From Clostridia bacterium (GTDB lineage Bacteria; Bacillota; Clostridia; Christensenellales; Aristaeellaceae), in the NCBI GenBank assembly GCA_900754755.1, contig CAAEEC010000142.1, forward strand, positions 1 through 7,287: a DNA stretch of 7,287 bases, in the 5' to 3' direction. Numbering within the stretch: position 1 is the first letter of the stretch; every line of letters starts with the position of its first letter. Made by a program: the position numbers and the translations under genes. Under the pieces are notes generated by a model, which saw only the letters and a list, made by a program, of their open reading frames with translations, did not search any database and had not been told where the DNA came from. Positions 1 through 7,270 of this stretch are shown piece after piece.

Positions 1-729
1 CTCCGCAAAAGCCGCGCAAGCCGCACCATCCGCCGCGAACGGCTCGCCCCTTTCATAGGCGCGCCGCGCGGCGCGGATTAGGGGCGCAAATTCCGGCACA
101 TTTTCCTCGCCCCACGCGCCGCCAGCGGCCTTGGAGCGCATCCGCCCATCGCGCGCAAACGCCAGCGTGCGGCACAGATTCAATATGGTATAGACTGGAT
201 CGCTATGGATGCTCTCCGGCGCAGAGGCGACGTCCTGCCAGACGCTGGCAAAGACCATCTCCCGCGGCACGGGAGCGAACACCATCCGCGCAGCCGGGCC
301 GCACAGCGCGATGCCCGCCTCCCGGGCCACGGCAAAGTGCGCGGCCAGATCGGGATCTTCGCCCTGCATGGCGGCGCAGGCGCCCGCCAGATCCTCGCGA
401 AAGCGCGGCCAGTGCATGGGGGAACCGTGCAATTCAAACGGCGCGGGATGGCCGGGATGCGCGCAGGCCTCCGCCAGTACCACGCTCATTTCCAGCCCTT
501 TGGGCGGGCAATCCGCCTCCAGAACCAAAAGCGCCCGGACAAAGGCCATTTTGCTCTCCAGCGCTGGCGGCGCAGATACCACCACCAACAAATCAATATC
601 GCTGGCCGCCCAGCGAAAACCGCCCAGCGCGAGCGAACCGTGCGCATACGCGCCCAGCAAATTTTCGCCAAAGCCGGCTTCGCACGCGGCGCGCAAACGG
701 GGCAAAAGGTCCCAAACCCGCGCGTCCAC
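1..729 (-). CDS. Aminoglycoside nucleotidyltransferase, AadA/ANT(9)-like (3' end cut by window edge)
   Basis: Family role: transfer of AMP from ATP to a hydroxyl of spectinomycin and/or streptomycin, in the cytoplasm. Reading back from 729 gives 243 codons open to the window edge; AadA proteins are about 260 aa, so only some 20 residues are missing. The nucleotidyltransferase signature is G31-S32, G36-G37, then SDIDLLVVV with D44 and D46 as metal ligands. E80 (GLEMSVV) fits the catalytic glutamate (AadA E87). The C-terminal helical domain (DUF4111 type) shows DPDLAAHFAVARE (125-137), GPAA (144-147), FAPVP (151-155), NLCR (184-187) and SKAAGGAW (199-206). The start is GTG at 729-727: the TAA closing the dipeptidase gene lies in the same frame one codon upstream, and the first ATG (M61) falls after the active site. 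Only a weak AGG (740-738) precedes it, so translation is probably coupled to the upstream gene. Base composition resembles its neighbours, giving no sign of recent transfer. Family assignment is firm; substrate is inferred. Confidence 0.88.
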   Translation of the reverse strand, partial: MDARVWDLLPRLRAACEAGFGENLLGAYAHGSLALGGFRWAASDIDLLVVVSAPPALESKMAFVRALLVLEADCPPKGLEMSVVLAEACAHPGHPAPFELHGSPMHWPRFREDLAGACAAMQGEDPDLAAHFAVAREAGIALCGPAARMVFAPVPREMVFASVWQDVASAPESIHSDPVYTILNLCRTLAFARDGRMRSKAAGGAWGEENVPEFAPLIRAARRAYERGEPFAADGAACAAFAE

Positions 730-732
730 GGT

Positions 733-1653
733 TTACGCCTGGCGCGCGGCTTCGGCGGCCTTGAGCACGCGGAACAGGTTTCCGCCCGCGATCTTCTCCA
801 GCACCTCGGGCGCGTAGCCGCCGCGCGCGGCCAAAAAATTCAATAGCGCAGGGAAATCCGCAGGGTTGGCCAATCCTTCCGGCCAGGCGTCGATGCCATC
901 AAAATCGCTGCCAAAGCCCACCACGTCTTCGCCGCCCAGCTGCAAAATCGCGTCCACATGGCGGTAGACGTCCTCCAGCGTTGCCGCGCGCCCATTTGCC
1001 AAAAACGCGCTATAGAAATTCACGCCAATGTAGCCCTTCTTTTCGATCACGGCGCGGATCTGCGCCTCGGTGAGGTTGCGCGTGTGCTCGCACAGGGCGC
1101 GCGCGTTCGAATGGCTGGCCACGGGCGGCAGCGTGGAATGCTCGATCACATCCCAAAATCCCGCCTCGTTGAGGTGGGAAACATCGCACAGCACGCCCTT
1201 GCGGTTCATTTCGCGCACGAGCGAAAGTCCAAAAGGCTTGAGTCCGCCTTCCGGGCCGTTCTTGGCCGGATGGCCGATTTCGTTTTCAAAGTTCCAGGTG
1301 AGCGCGATCATGCGCACGCGCGCCGCCGCGTCGAACTCCGCAAAGCGTTCCAGCGAGCCCTGCAAAATCTCGCCGCCCTCGATGGAGAATACGCCCGTGG
1401 GCGCGTCCGGCAGTGCGGCGGGCAAAGCGCCCGTGAGCACGGGCACGGGAAACTCCCCGGCGGCCGAAAGCATCCTGCGCGCCTTTTCGTAAGGCTCGAT
1501 GCCGCGGCCATAGGTCGCGAAGAGCGCGAACACTTGCAGCGAAACCCCGCCCGCGGCGAGCCGCTCGGGCGTGACGGTCGCGTTTTCCAGCGTGCCCCCG
1601 CTCACCAAGTGGGAAAGCGTATCGCAGTGCGCGTCGCAAACCTTATATTGCAT
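733..1653 (-). CDS. Membrane dipeptidase-family zinc peptidase (peptidase M19)
   Basis: Family role: zinc-dependent hydrolysis of dipeptides, often with a D-residue or dehydro-residue; the family includes human renal dipeptidase (DPEP1). The product is 306 aa. By-eye matches to the DPEP1 metal ligands are H9 and D11 (DAHCD), E92 (SIEGGE), H160 (DVSH) and H181 (SHSNA). R192 (TRNLTE) fits the substrate arginine, and D250 sits in GSDFDG. The position of DPEP1 His152 holds W120 (LTWNFENE). No signal peptide or membrane segment is visible, so the bacterial enzyme is probably cytoplasmic despite the family name. The start is the ATG at 1653-1651: GGGAGG (1666-1661) lies 7 bases upstream. An in-frame ATG at 1659 is only 1 base from that site, and a TTG at 1668 overlaps the cinA stop region. 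It follows cinA by 15 bases. The stop TAA (735-733) is 3 bases before the nucleotidyltransferase start. Natural substrate unknown. Confidence 0.9.
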   Translation of the reverse strand: MQYKVCDAHCDTLSHLVSGGTLENATVTPERLAAGGVSLQVFALFATYGRGIEPYEKARRMLSAAGEFPVPVLTGALPAALPDAPTGVFSIEGGEILQGSLERFAEFDAAARVRMIALTWNFENEIGHPAKNGPEGGLKPFGLSLVREMNRKGVLCDVSHLNEAGFWDVIEHSTLPPVASHSNARALCEHTRNLTEAQIRAVIEKKGYIGVNFYSAFLANGRAATLEDVYRHVDAILQLGGEDVVGFGSDFDGIDAWPEGLANPADFPALLNFLAARGGYAPEVLEKIAGGNLFRVLKAAEAARQA

Positions 1654-1660
1654 AACCATT

Positions 1661-1666
1661 CCTCCC
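1661..1666 (-). promoter_or_regulatory. Ribosome binding site deciding the dipeptidase start
   Basis: GGGAGG on the minus strand lies 7 bases before ATG 1653-1651. It selects this ATG over the ATG at 1659, which is only 1 base from the site, and over the TTG at 1668. Confidence 0.8.
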
Positions 1667-1668
1667 AA

Positions 1669-2898
1669 TTATCCCAGCGCCAGCCGCAGGGCGTTGAGCG
1701 CGTTCACGCAAGTGAGTTCGCGAATCCAATCGCGTTCGCCGCGCAGGTGCAATTCCTGCGCTTCGCAGCCGCTCGTGCTGGCCACGCCCACATAAACCAG
1801 GCCCACGGGCTTTTCGGGGGTGCCGCCATCCGGCCCGGCAATGCCGGTGGTGGAAAGCGCGAAATCCGCGCCTGCAGCGAGCCGAGCACCCTCGGCCATT
1901 TCGCGCGCGCACTGCGCGCTCACCGCGCCAAACTGGCGCAACGTATCTTTTGAAACGCCTAGCAGGCGCATCTTGGCCTCGTTGGAATACGTAACATACG
2001 CCTCGCCCAGCACGCTGGACGCGCCGGGCACATCCACCAGCTTGGAGGCCAGCATGCCGCCGGTGAGGCTTTCCGCGCAGGCCACGGTTTGGCCCGCGGC
2101 GCGCAGCGCGTTCACCACGGCGGCGGCCAGCGTCAAATTCCGGCCCTCGCCATACACCGCGCGGCCCGCGCGGCGGCGGATTTCTTTCTCCAGCGGATCG
2201 AGCAGGGGCGCGCTATCCTCGTTCGCGCCCACGCGGGCCGAAAGCCGCGCCTGCACCTCGCCCGCGCCACAGTAGAGCGCCAGAGTGGGATTTTCGCTGT
2301 GGAACAAATCGAGCAGCAGCGTTTCCAGCGAGCTTTCGCCAATGCCGCACACGTGCAAAAAGCGCGAATCGATGCGCACGCCCGTGCGCGCGTGCAGGTA
2401 GGGCGCGAGCTGGCGCTCGAACATATCCTGCATTTCGTGCGGCGGGCCGGGAAGGATGGCCACGGCCTTCTGCCCGCTTTCTACGATCGCGCCGGGCGCG
2501 GTGCCGCGCAAATTGGGCATCACAATCGCGCCCCGGGGCATCATGGCCTGCTTATAATTGTTGGGCGTGATCTCGCGGCCCAGCCGGTTCATGCGCTCGG
2601 TGAGCGCTTCCAGGCTGGGCGCGTGCATTTCCATGGGCAGGCCGAAGAATTCCGCCACCATTTCCTTGGTGAGGTCGTCCTCGGTGGGGCCAAGGCCGCC
2701 GGTGGTGATCACGATATCCGCGCGCGCGATCGCCTCGCCCAGCGCTTCCTTCACGCGGGCGGGGTTATCGCCCACGGTGGTGTGCCGGTAAAGGTTCACG
2801 CCCAGTTCCGCCAGGCGGCGGGAAATATACTGCGCGTCGGTATTGGCGATTTGGCCCATGAGCAGCTCGGTGCCGATGGATAAAATTTCCGCGATCAT
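1669..2898 (-). CDS. cinA: CinA: competence/damage-inducible protein with nicotinamide-nucleotide amidase domain
   Basis: Two-domain CinA, 409 aa, close to the usual length of about 415. The N-terminal MoaB/MogA-like domain (about 1-170) carries IGTELLMGQIANT (8-20), TTGGLGPTEDD (65-75) and LPGPPHEM (149-156). The C-terminal PncC domain (about 250-409), which in characterised homologues deamidates nicotinamide mononucleotide to nicotinate mononucleotide for NAD salvage, carries AESLTGG (275-281), YSNEAK (304-309) and TGIAGPDGG (351-359). S277, Y304 and K308 match the proposed catalytic set. The frame stays open upstream into pgsA as far as 3363, but the protein family begins at MIAEILSIG, and GGGAGGG (2911-2905) sits 7 bases before that ATG, so the start is 2898. 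It lies 20 bases after pgsA. In many Firmicutes cinA precedes recA and is associated with competence; here recA does not follow. Cytoplasmic. Confidence 0.96.
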   Translation of the reverse strand: MIAEILSIGTELLMGQIANTDAQYISRRLAELGVNLYRHTTVGDNPARVKEALGEAIARADIVITTGGLGPTEDDLTKEMVAEFFGLPMEMHAPSLEALTERMNRLGREITPNNYKQAMMPRGAIVMPNLRGTAPGAIVESGQKAVAILPGPPHEMQDMFERQLAPYLHARTGVRIDSRFLHVCGIGESSLETLLLDLFHSENPTLALYCGAGEVQARLSARVGANEDSAPLLDPLEKEIRRRAGRAVYGEGRNLTLAAAVVNALRAAGQTVACAESLTGGMLASKLVDVPGASSVLGEAYVTYSNEAKMRLLGVSKDTLRQFGAVSAQCAREMAEGARLAAGADFALSTTGIAGPDGGTPEKPVGLVYVGVASTSGCEAQELHLRGERDWIRELTCVNALNALRLALG

Positions 2899-2904
2899 TG
2901 GTAT

Positions 2905-2911
2905 CCCTCCC
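2905..2911 (-). promoter_or_regulatory. Ribosome binding site deciding the cinA start
   Basis: GGGAGGG on the minus strand, with its GGAGG core 7 bases before ATG 2898-2896. It rules out the much longer open frame reaching back to 3363, whose first 155 residues are antigenically arginine-rich out-of-frame translation of pgsA. Confidence 0.85.
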
Positions 2912-2918
2912 GCTATGT

Positions 2919-3452
2919 TTATCCCCTGAGGAATTTCCGGTTTTTCCAGATATAATCCGCGCCGCTGAGCGCCGTGAGGAACACGGAAACGTACAGCACG
3001 ATCCGCGCGATGATTGCATACGGCCCGGGAACCAGCACGATGGTCAAAAGCACGGCGAACATCTGCGAAGCGGTTTTGTATTTGGCGATGGTGCTGGCCG
3101 CGATCACCACGCCGCCCTCGGCGGCCACCAGCCGGAAGCCGCTCACGATGAATTCCCGGGCGAGGATCACTACCACGGCCCAAGCTTCCATGCGATTTTG
3201 CGCGGCCAGCATCACGAACGCGCTCATCACCAAAATTTTGTCGGCAATGGGATCCATGAACTTGCCGAAGTTGGTCACCAGATTGCGCCTGCGCGCGATC
3301 TGCCCATCCAGCCAGTCCGTCAGGCAGGCGAGCGCGAACACGCAAAGCGACAGCCAGCGCCACAGCGTGCTATCCGGCGAAAAATGCAAAAACACGCAAA
3401 ACACCGGGATCATCAAAACGCGCAGAAGCGTCAGCTTATTGGGAAGATTCAT
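2919..3452 (-). CDS. pgsA: CDP-diacylglycerol--glycerol-3-phosphate 3-phosphatidyltransferase (PgsA)
   Basis: Makes phosphatidylglycerophosphate and CMP from CDP-diacylglycerol and glycerol 3-phosphate, the committed step to phosphatidylglycerol and cardiolipin; an integral membrane enzyme. The product is 177 aa, normal for the family. The CDP-alcohol phosphotransferase motif is complete: D46, D49-G50, A53-R54, G63, D67 and D71 have exactly the canonical spacing. The N-terminus MNLPNKLTLLR is typical of PgsA. Hydrophobic segments cover roughly residues 8-23, 31-46, 73-90, 92-108 and 128-163. The ATG overlaps the rimO stop as ATGA (3452-3449). A GGGGAGG site lies inside the last rimO codons, 7 bases upstream, implying translational coupling. 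A related phosphatidyltransferase such as PgsA2 or ClsA-type is less likely given the sequence and the rimO-cinA context. Confidence 0.95.
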   Translation of the reverse strand: MNLPNKLTLLRVLMIPVFCVFLHFSPDSTLWRWLSLCVFALACLTDWLDGQIARRRNLVTNFGKFMDPIADKILVMSAFVMLAAQNRMEAWAVVVILAREFIVSGFRLVAAEGGVVIAASTIAKYKTASQMFAVLLTIVLVPGPYAIIARIVLYVSVFLTALSGADYIWKNRKFLRG

Positions 3453-3466
3453 TGTATCGCCTCCCC
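3449..3466 (-). promoter_or_regulatory. rimO/pgsA coupling junction: GGGGAGG site and ATGA stop-start overlap
   Basis: The pgsA ribosome binding site GGGGAGG (3466-3460) is embedded in the last rimO codons, and the rimO TGA overlaps the pgsA ATG by 4 bases (ATGA, 3452-3449). This arrangement normally supports termination-reinitiation coupling. Confidence 0.8.
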
Positions 3467-4744
3467 ATAGAGGTCATAGGGCTCCGCGCGGGTGATTTTC
3501 ACGCGCACGAATTCGCCGGGCGCGATGGGCCGCTCGCTGGTGAACCAGATTTTGCCATCGCTCTCGGGCGCTTCCATCTGCGAGCGGCCATAATACGATT
3601 TGCCCTTTTTGCCCTCGCACAGCACCAGCGGCTGCGTGCCCAGGCGCGCCTCGCTCTTTTCCATGGCGATGCTCTGCTGCAACATCATCAAATCGTCCAG
3701 CCGCTCAGCCTTGATGTCCTCGTCGATCTGCCCGTCCATCTCCGCCGCGGCGGTGCCTTCCTCGGGCGAAAATGTGAACGCGCCCAGTCGGTCAAACTGC
3801 GCCTCGTCCACAAAATCGAGCAATTCCTCGAATTCCTCCTCGGTTTCGCCGGGGAAGCCCACGATCATCGTCGTGCGCAGGGTGATGCCCAGCGCGTGGC
3901 ACTTTTCCACCAGCGCGCGAATGTATTCCGGGCTGCCGCGCCGGTTCATGGCCCGCAGCAGCCGCGCGTTGATGTGCTGCAGGGGCAAATCGAGATAGGG
4001 CACCACGTGCGGCGTGTGCGCGAGCGTATCGAGCAACGCATCGTCCACCGTGTCCGGATAGCAATACAGCACGCGCACCCATTCAAAGCCCATGCCCGCC
4101 ACCTGGCGCAAGAGCGCGGGCAGCAGGCGCGTGCCGGGCGCGAAATCCGTGCCGTAGCGCGAGGTATCTTGGGCGATGAGCGTCACTTCCTTTACGCCAT
4201 CCTTCGCCAGCCGCTCGCACTCGGCGAGGATGCTCTCCATGGGGCGCGAAGCGTACGCGCCGCGGATGAGCGGAATGGCGCAGTAGGCGCAGCGGTTGTC
4301 GCAGCCATCGGAAATCTTCACATAGGCCGTGCCAGGCGTGGTGGTGAGCACGCGGTCCGCCTCCGGAAAGCGGCAGCCCGGACCGCGGAACACGGGCCGC
4401 TCCTGGGATTCCATCATTTCAAACACGCGCTCGTATTCGTTCACGCCCAAAAAGCCGTCCACTTCGGGCAATTCTTCTTTCATTTCGTCCGCGTAGCGCT
4501 GCACGAGGCAGCCGGTAACATAGAGCTTTTCCAGCCCTTTGCCCTTGCGCGCCGCCAAATCCAGGATGGTTCCGATGGATTCCTCCTTGGCCGGCTCGAT
4601 GAAGCCGCAGGTATTCACAAAGGCGATTTGCGCCTTCTCCGGCGGCACGATCGCATACCCGCGCGCGCGTAGCAGCGCGAGCAGCACTTCGCTGTCCACG
4701 CGATTCTTGGCGCAGCCCAGCGACACAATTCCCACGGTTTTCAT
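3449..4744 (-). CDS. rimO: Ribosomal protein S12 methylthiotransferase (RimO)
   Basis: Radical-SAM methylthiotransferase that adds a methylthio group to the conserved aspartate of ribosomal protein S12; cytoplasmic. The product is 431 aa. The N-terminal MTTase domain holds the three auxiliary-cluster cysteines C11 (SLGCAKN), C46 (NTCGF) and C79 (TGCLVQRY). The radical-SAM domain (about 135-360) has the C148-x3-C152-x2-C155 cluster motif in SDGCDNRCAYCAIP. A TRAM-like domain occupies about 365-430. The SLGCAKNRVDSE opening and the SDGCDNRCAYCAIPLIRG block are RimO-like rather than MiaB or MtaB-like, and position beside pgsA agrees. The start is 3 bases after the ftsK stop, with GGAGAG (4756-4751) in the last ftsK codons 6 bases upstream. 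The 3' end overlaps pgsA by 4 bases. All cluster ligands are present, so the enzyme should be active. Confidence 0.96.
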   Translation of the reverse strand: MKTVGIVSLGCAKNRVDSEVLLALLRARGYAIVPPEKAQIAFVNTCGFIEPAKEESIGTILDLAARKGKGLEKLYVTGCLVQRYADEMKEELPEVDGFLGVNEYERVFEMMESQERPVFRGPGCRFPEADRVLTTTPGTAYVKISDGCDNRCAYCAIPLIRGAYASRPMESILAECERLAKDGVKEVTLIAQDTSRYGTDFAPGTRLLPALLRQVAGMGFEWVRVLYCYPDTVDDALLDTLAHTPHVVPYLDLPLQHINARLLRAMNRRGSPEYIRALVEKCHALGITLRTTMIVGFPGETEEEFEELLDFVDEAQFDRLGAFTFSPEEGTAAAEMDGQIDEDIKAERLDDLMMLQQSIAMEKSEARLGTQPLVLCEGKKGKSYYGRSQMEAPESDGKIWFTSERPIAPGEFVRVKITRAEPYDLYGEAIQ

Positions 4745-4747
4745 GCG

Positions 4748-7240
4748 TTACTCTCCAAACATCTGATGAAATTGTTCCCGCGTCATCAACACTTCGCGGG
4801 GCTTTGCGCCCTCACTGGGCGAAACGATGCCGCGCGCGGCCATATCGTCGATCAGGCGGCCGGCGCGCGCGTAGCCGATCTTCATCTTGCGCTGCAACAT
4901 GGAGATGGACGCCTGGCCTGCGTCGATCACGATTTCGATGGCCTTGGGCAGCAATTCGTCGTATTCCTCGCTGGCCTCTTCGCGCTCGGCGTCGTTCAGC
5001 TCGGCGTTTTCCATGTGCTCGATCACATCGTGGTTGTATTCCGCTTCGTGGTGCTCCGCGAGGTAGTGGGTGATCTTTTGCACCTCATCGTCCGAAACCC
5101 ACGCGCCCTGCACGCGCACGCGGTGCGTGGTGGACGTGGCAAAGAGCATATCGCCGTTGCCCAGCAGCTTCTCCGCGCCCGCCGCGTCCAAAATCGTGCG
5201 GCTATCCACCTGCGAAGCCACCTGAAAGGCGATGCGCACGGGGATGTTCGCCTTGATCACGCCCGTGATCACGTTCACGGACGGGCGCTGCGTGGCGATC
5301 ACCAGATGGATGCCCGCCGCGCGCGCGAGCTGCGTAAGCCGCTGGATGCTGTCTTCCACCTCGCCGGGGGCGACCAGCATCAAATCGGCCAGCTCATCGA
5401 TGATGATCACGATTTGCGGCATGGGGGATTCCCCCTCGGGCAAGGCGGCGTTGTAGCCCTTGATGCCGCGCACGCCCAGCGCGGCGAATTTCTTGTAGCG
5501 ATCGGTCATTTCGCACACAGCCCATTGCAGGGCGCTAGCGGCCTTGCGCGGATCCGTGACCACAGGCACCAGCAGGTGCGGAATTTCGTTGTACACGCTC
5601 AATTCCACAACCTTGGGGTCGATCAGAATCAAGCGTACCTCCTCGGGCGACGCGCGATAGAGGATCGAGCAGATGATCGAGTTGATGCACACGGATTTGC
5701 CCGAACCCGTCGCGCCCGCGATCAATGCGTGCGGCATCTTGGCGATATCGGCAATCACAAAGCGGCCCGTGTTGTCCTTGCCCAGGGCCACGGCCAGGCG
5801 GGAAGGATTTTTGCGCGCTTCCGGGCTTTCCAGCACTTCGCGCAGGTGTACGTTTTCCCGCTCGTCGTTGGGCACTTCCACGCCCACGGCGTCCTTGCCC
5901 GGAATGGGCGCTTCGATGCGCACGCTCATGGCGGCCAGGTTGAGGGCGATGTCGTCCGCCAGCGAGGTGATGCGGCTGACCTTGATGCCCGGCGCGGGTT
6001 TGAGTTCAAACCGCGTGACCGCCGGGCCATGCGCCACGCCGGTGAGCCGGGTTTCCACGCCAAAGCTGCGCAGCGTCTCTTCCAGGCGTTGGGCCTTTGC
6101 CGCGTCCGCATCGCGCGAATCCTGCGCGGCGCTGGGCTTTACCGGGGCGAGCAACTCGATGGGCGGATAGCTGTATTCCTCTTCGCCCTCTTCGTCCGCC
6201 GCGGCGGTTTCCGGCGCGCTTGCCGCCCTGGCCGCTTCTGCCGGTTCGCCGGGCTCGTCGTCGTCCTTAAACTGGATGGGCGTGGGTTCAATCTTGGGCA
6301 GTGGGGCCGTGGGCGCTTTGGGCGCTTCTTCCCGCGCGCCGCTCACGCGCTCCCGGGCGCTTTCCGTTTTTTCCGCCCGCGGCGTTTCTGGCGCGCTCGC
6401 GCCCTGCACGCGGGGGATTTCCTGCTCGCCATCCGCACTGGGCACAAGGGTCTCCCGCGCGGCGCGCGCGCGGTTGCGCACGGGCGCGGTTTCCGGAGCC
6501 ACTTCGGAGAAGGGCGGAATGTGCGAAGAAACGGGCGAAAGGATGCTGCCCTCTTCCCGCGCGCGCCGGTTGCGCCGGCCGCCGGAAACATCCTCAATGT
6601 ACATGCTGCCCATAATGGGCGGATCCGCGGCCCGCGCGCGGCGTTCGGGACGCGGCGCAGCGCGGTATTCCTGCACGTGTTCGCGCACGTGTCCGGCGAA
6701 TTCCGAAACGGAAATCTTCTGCATCAGCACCAGATCCACCAGGGCGATGAATACCATGGCAATGCCCGCGCCCCACGCGCCCAAGAGCGAATACAGCGGC
6801 CAGGCGAACACCGCGCCCAGCGCGCCCGCGCCCGTGCGCGCGTCATACGACGCCGACACAAAATTGAGAAATCCCTTCACCGCGATACGCGCGGAGAGCG
6901 CGTCCGCCACAAAAAGGTGCGCGAAGCCAAACGCGCACGCGGCGAGCAGCGCGATGCCCACCACGCGCAGCGGCGAAATGCGCCGGTCGCGGCCGCCAAA
7001 CGCCAATAACGCGCCAATCCATGCCACCACCAGCGCCAGCCCCGCCAGCATATAGCCCGCCAGTCCCTGAAGGAACTGGCGAATGCCGATTTCGCCGCCC
7101 GCAAAAGAAAAATACAGCAAAATCAGCGCCAGGCCAATCAGACACACGCCCACCGCTTCTTTTTTGGGGTTGCGCACGGGCACGCTTTCTTTCTTCTTCC
7201 CGCGGCTTTTGTTTGCATTGTTTTTCCCGCTTCCGGCCAT
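4748..7240 (-). CDS. ftsK: DNA translocase FtsK/SpoIIIE
   Basis: Septal ATP-driven pump that moves chromosomal DNA during division or sporulation. The 830-aa product has a Lys/Arg-rich N-terminus (1-28), then hydrophobic membrane segments at about 29-47, 56-81, 93-115 and 139-173 (the last may be two helices). A Pro/Ala/Glu-rich low-complexity linker follows (about 190-355), then the alpha/beta motor: Walker A GATGSGKS (509-516), Walker [12 protein letters not shown] (611-621) and [10 protein letters not shown] (651-660). A C-terminal winged-helix gamma domain (about 759-825) reads DNA orientation sequences; its helix is [12 protein letters not shown] (789-800). The start is ATG 7240-7238, because GGAGG (7250-7246) lies 5 bases upstream; an in-frame ATG at 7270 would add 10 residues and lacks a good site. 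Membrane segments exclude the soluble SftA type. FtsK versus SpoIIIE role cannot be decided from sequence. Confidence 0.95.
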   Translation of the reverse strand: MAGSGKNNANKSRGKKKESVPVRNPKKEAVGVCLIGLALILLYFSFAGGEIGIRQFLQGLAGYMLAGLALVVAWIGALLAFGGRDRRISPLRVVGIALLAACAFGFAHLFVADALSARIAVKGFLNFVSASYDARTGAGALGAVFAWPLYSLLGAWGAGIAMVFIALVDLVLMQKISVSEFAGHVREHVQEYRAAPRPERRARAADPPIMGSMYIEDVSGGRRNRRAREEGSILSPVSSHIPPFSEVAPETAPVRNRARAARETLVPSADGEQEIPRVQGASAPETPRAEKTESARERVSGAREEAPKAPTAPLPKIEPTPIQFKDDDEPGEPAEAARAASAPETAAADEEGEEEYSYPPIELLAPVKPSAAQDSRDADAAKAQRLEETLRSFGVETRLTGVAHGPAVTRFELKPAPGIKVSRITSLADDIALNLAAMSVRIEAPIPGKDAVGVEVPNDERENVHLREVLESPEARKNPSRLAVALGKDNTGRFVIADIAKMPHALIAGATGSGKSVCINSIICSILYRASPEEVRLILIDPKVVELSVYNEIPHLLVPVVTDPRKAASALQWAVCEMTDRYKKFAALGVRGIKGYNAALPEGESPMPQIVIIIDELADLMLVAPGEVEDSIQRLTQLARAAGIHLVIATQRPSVNVITGVIKANIPVRIAFQVASQVDSRTILDAAGAEKLLGNGDMLFATSTTHRVRVQGAWVSDDEVQKITHYLAEHHEAEYNHDVIEHMENAELNDAEREEASEEYDELLPKAIEIVIDAGQASISMLQRKMKIGYARAGRLIDDMAARGIVSPSEGAKPREVLMTREQFHQMFGE

Positions 7241-7245
7241 TCCTG

Positions 7246-7250
7246 CCTCC
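7246..7250 (-). promoter_or_regulatory. Ribosome binding site deciding the ftsK start
   Basis: GGAGG on the minus strand, 5 bases before ATG 7240-7238. It favours this start over the in-frame ATG at 7270-7268. Confidence 0.8.
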
Positions 7251-7270
7251 AATGAAAAGTTTGCGCGCAT

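Noticed and set aside
180..671. Two short minus-strand frames (180-437 and 486-671) in the region of the nucleotidyltransferase
   Set aside because: They are in other frames than the GTG-started gene, which carries the family motifs across both intervals.
1657..1668. Alternative dipeptidase starts at TTG 1668 and ATG 1659
   Set aside because: The TTG lies against the cinA stop and before the ribosome binding site; the ATG is only 1 base from the GGGAGG, too close for initiation. The ATG at 1653 has ideal 7-base spacing.
1654..1668. Intergenic gaps as sites for promoters, terminators or riboswitches (1654-1668, 2899-2918, 4745-4747, 730-732)
   Set aside because: All gaps are 20 bases or shorter and are filled by ribosome binding sites; no hairpin followed by a T-run was seen.
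205..1953. Plus-strand open frames at 205-846, 209-817 and 958-1953
   Set aside because: They are shadows of the nucleotidyltransferase, dipeptidase and cinA genes; their sequences are low-complexity and match no family I recognise.
4766..7009. A 747-codon open frame on the plus strand opposite ftsK, and a 406-codon one opposite rimO (3452-4672)
   Set aside because: Their translations are His/Arg/Ala-rich with no domain signature, and they lie exactly antisense to strongly conserved genes. Long antisense frames are expected where G+C-rich codons make stop codons rare on the opposite strand.
7241..7270. ftsK starting at ATG 7270
   Set aside because: No recognisable ribosome binding site precedes it within the window, whereas ATG 7240 has GGAGG at 5 bases; the extra 10 residues show nothing family-specific.
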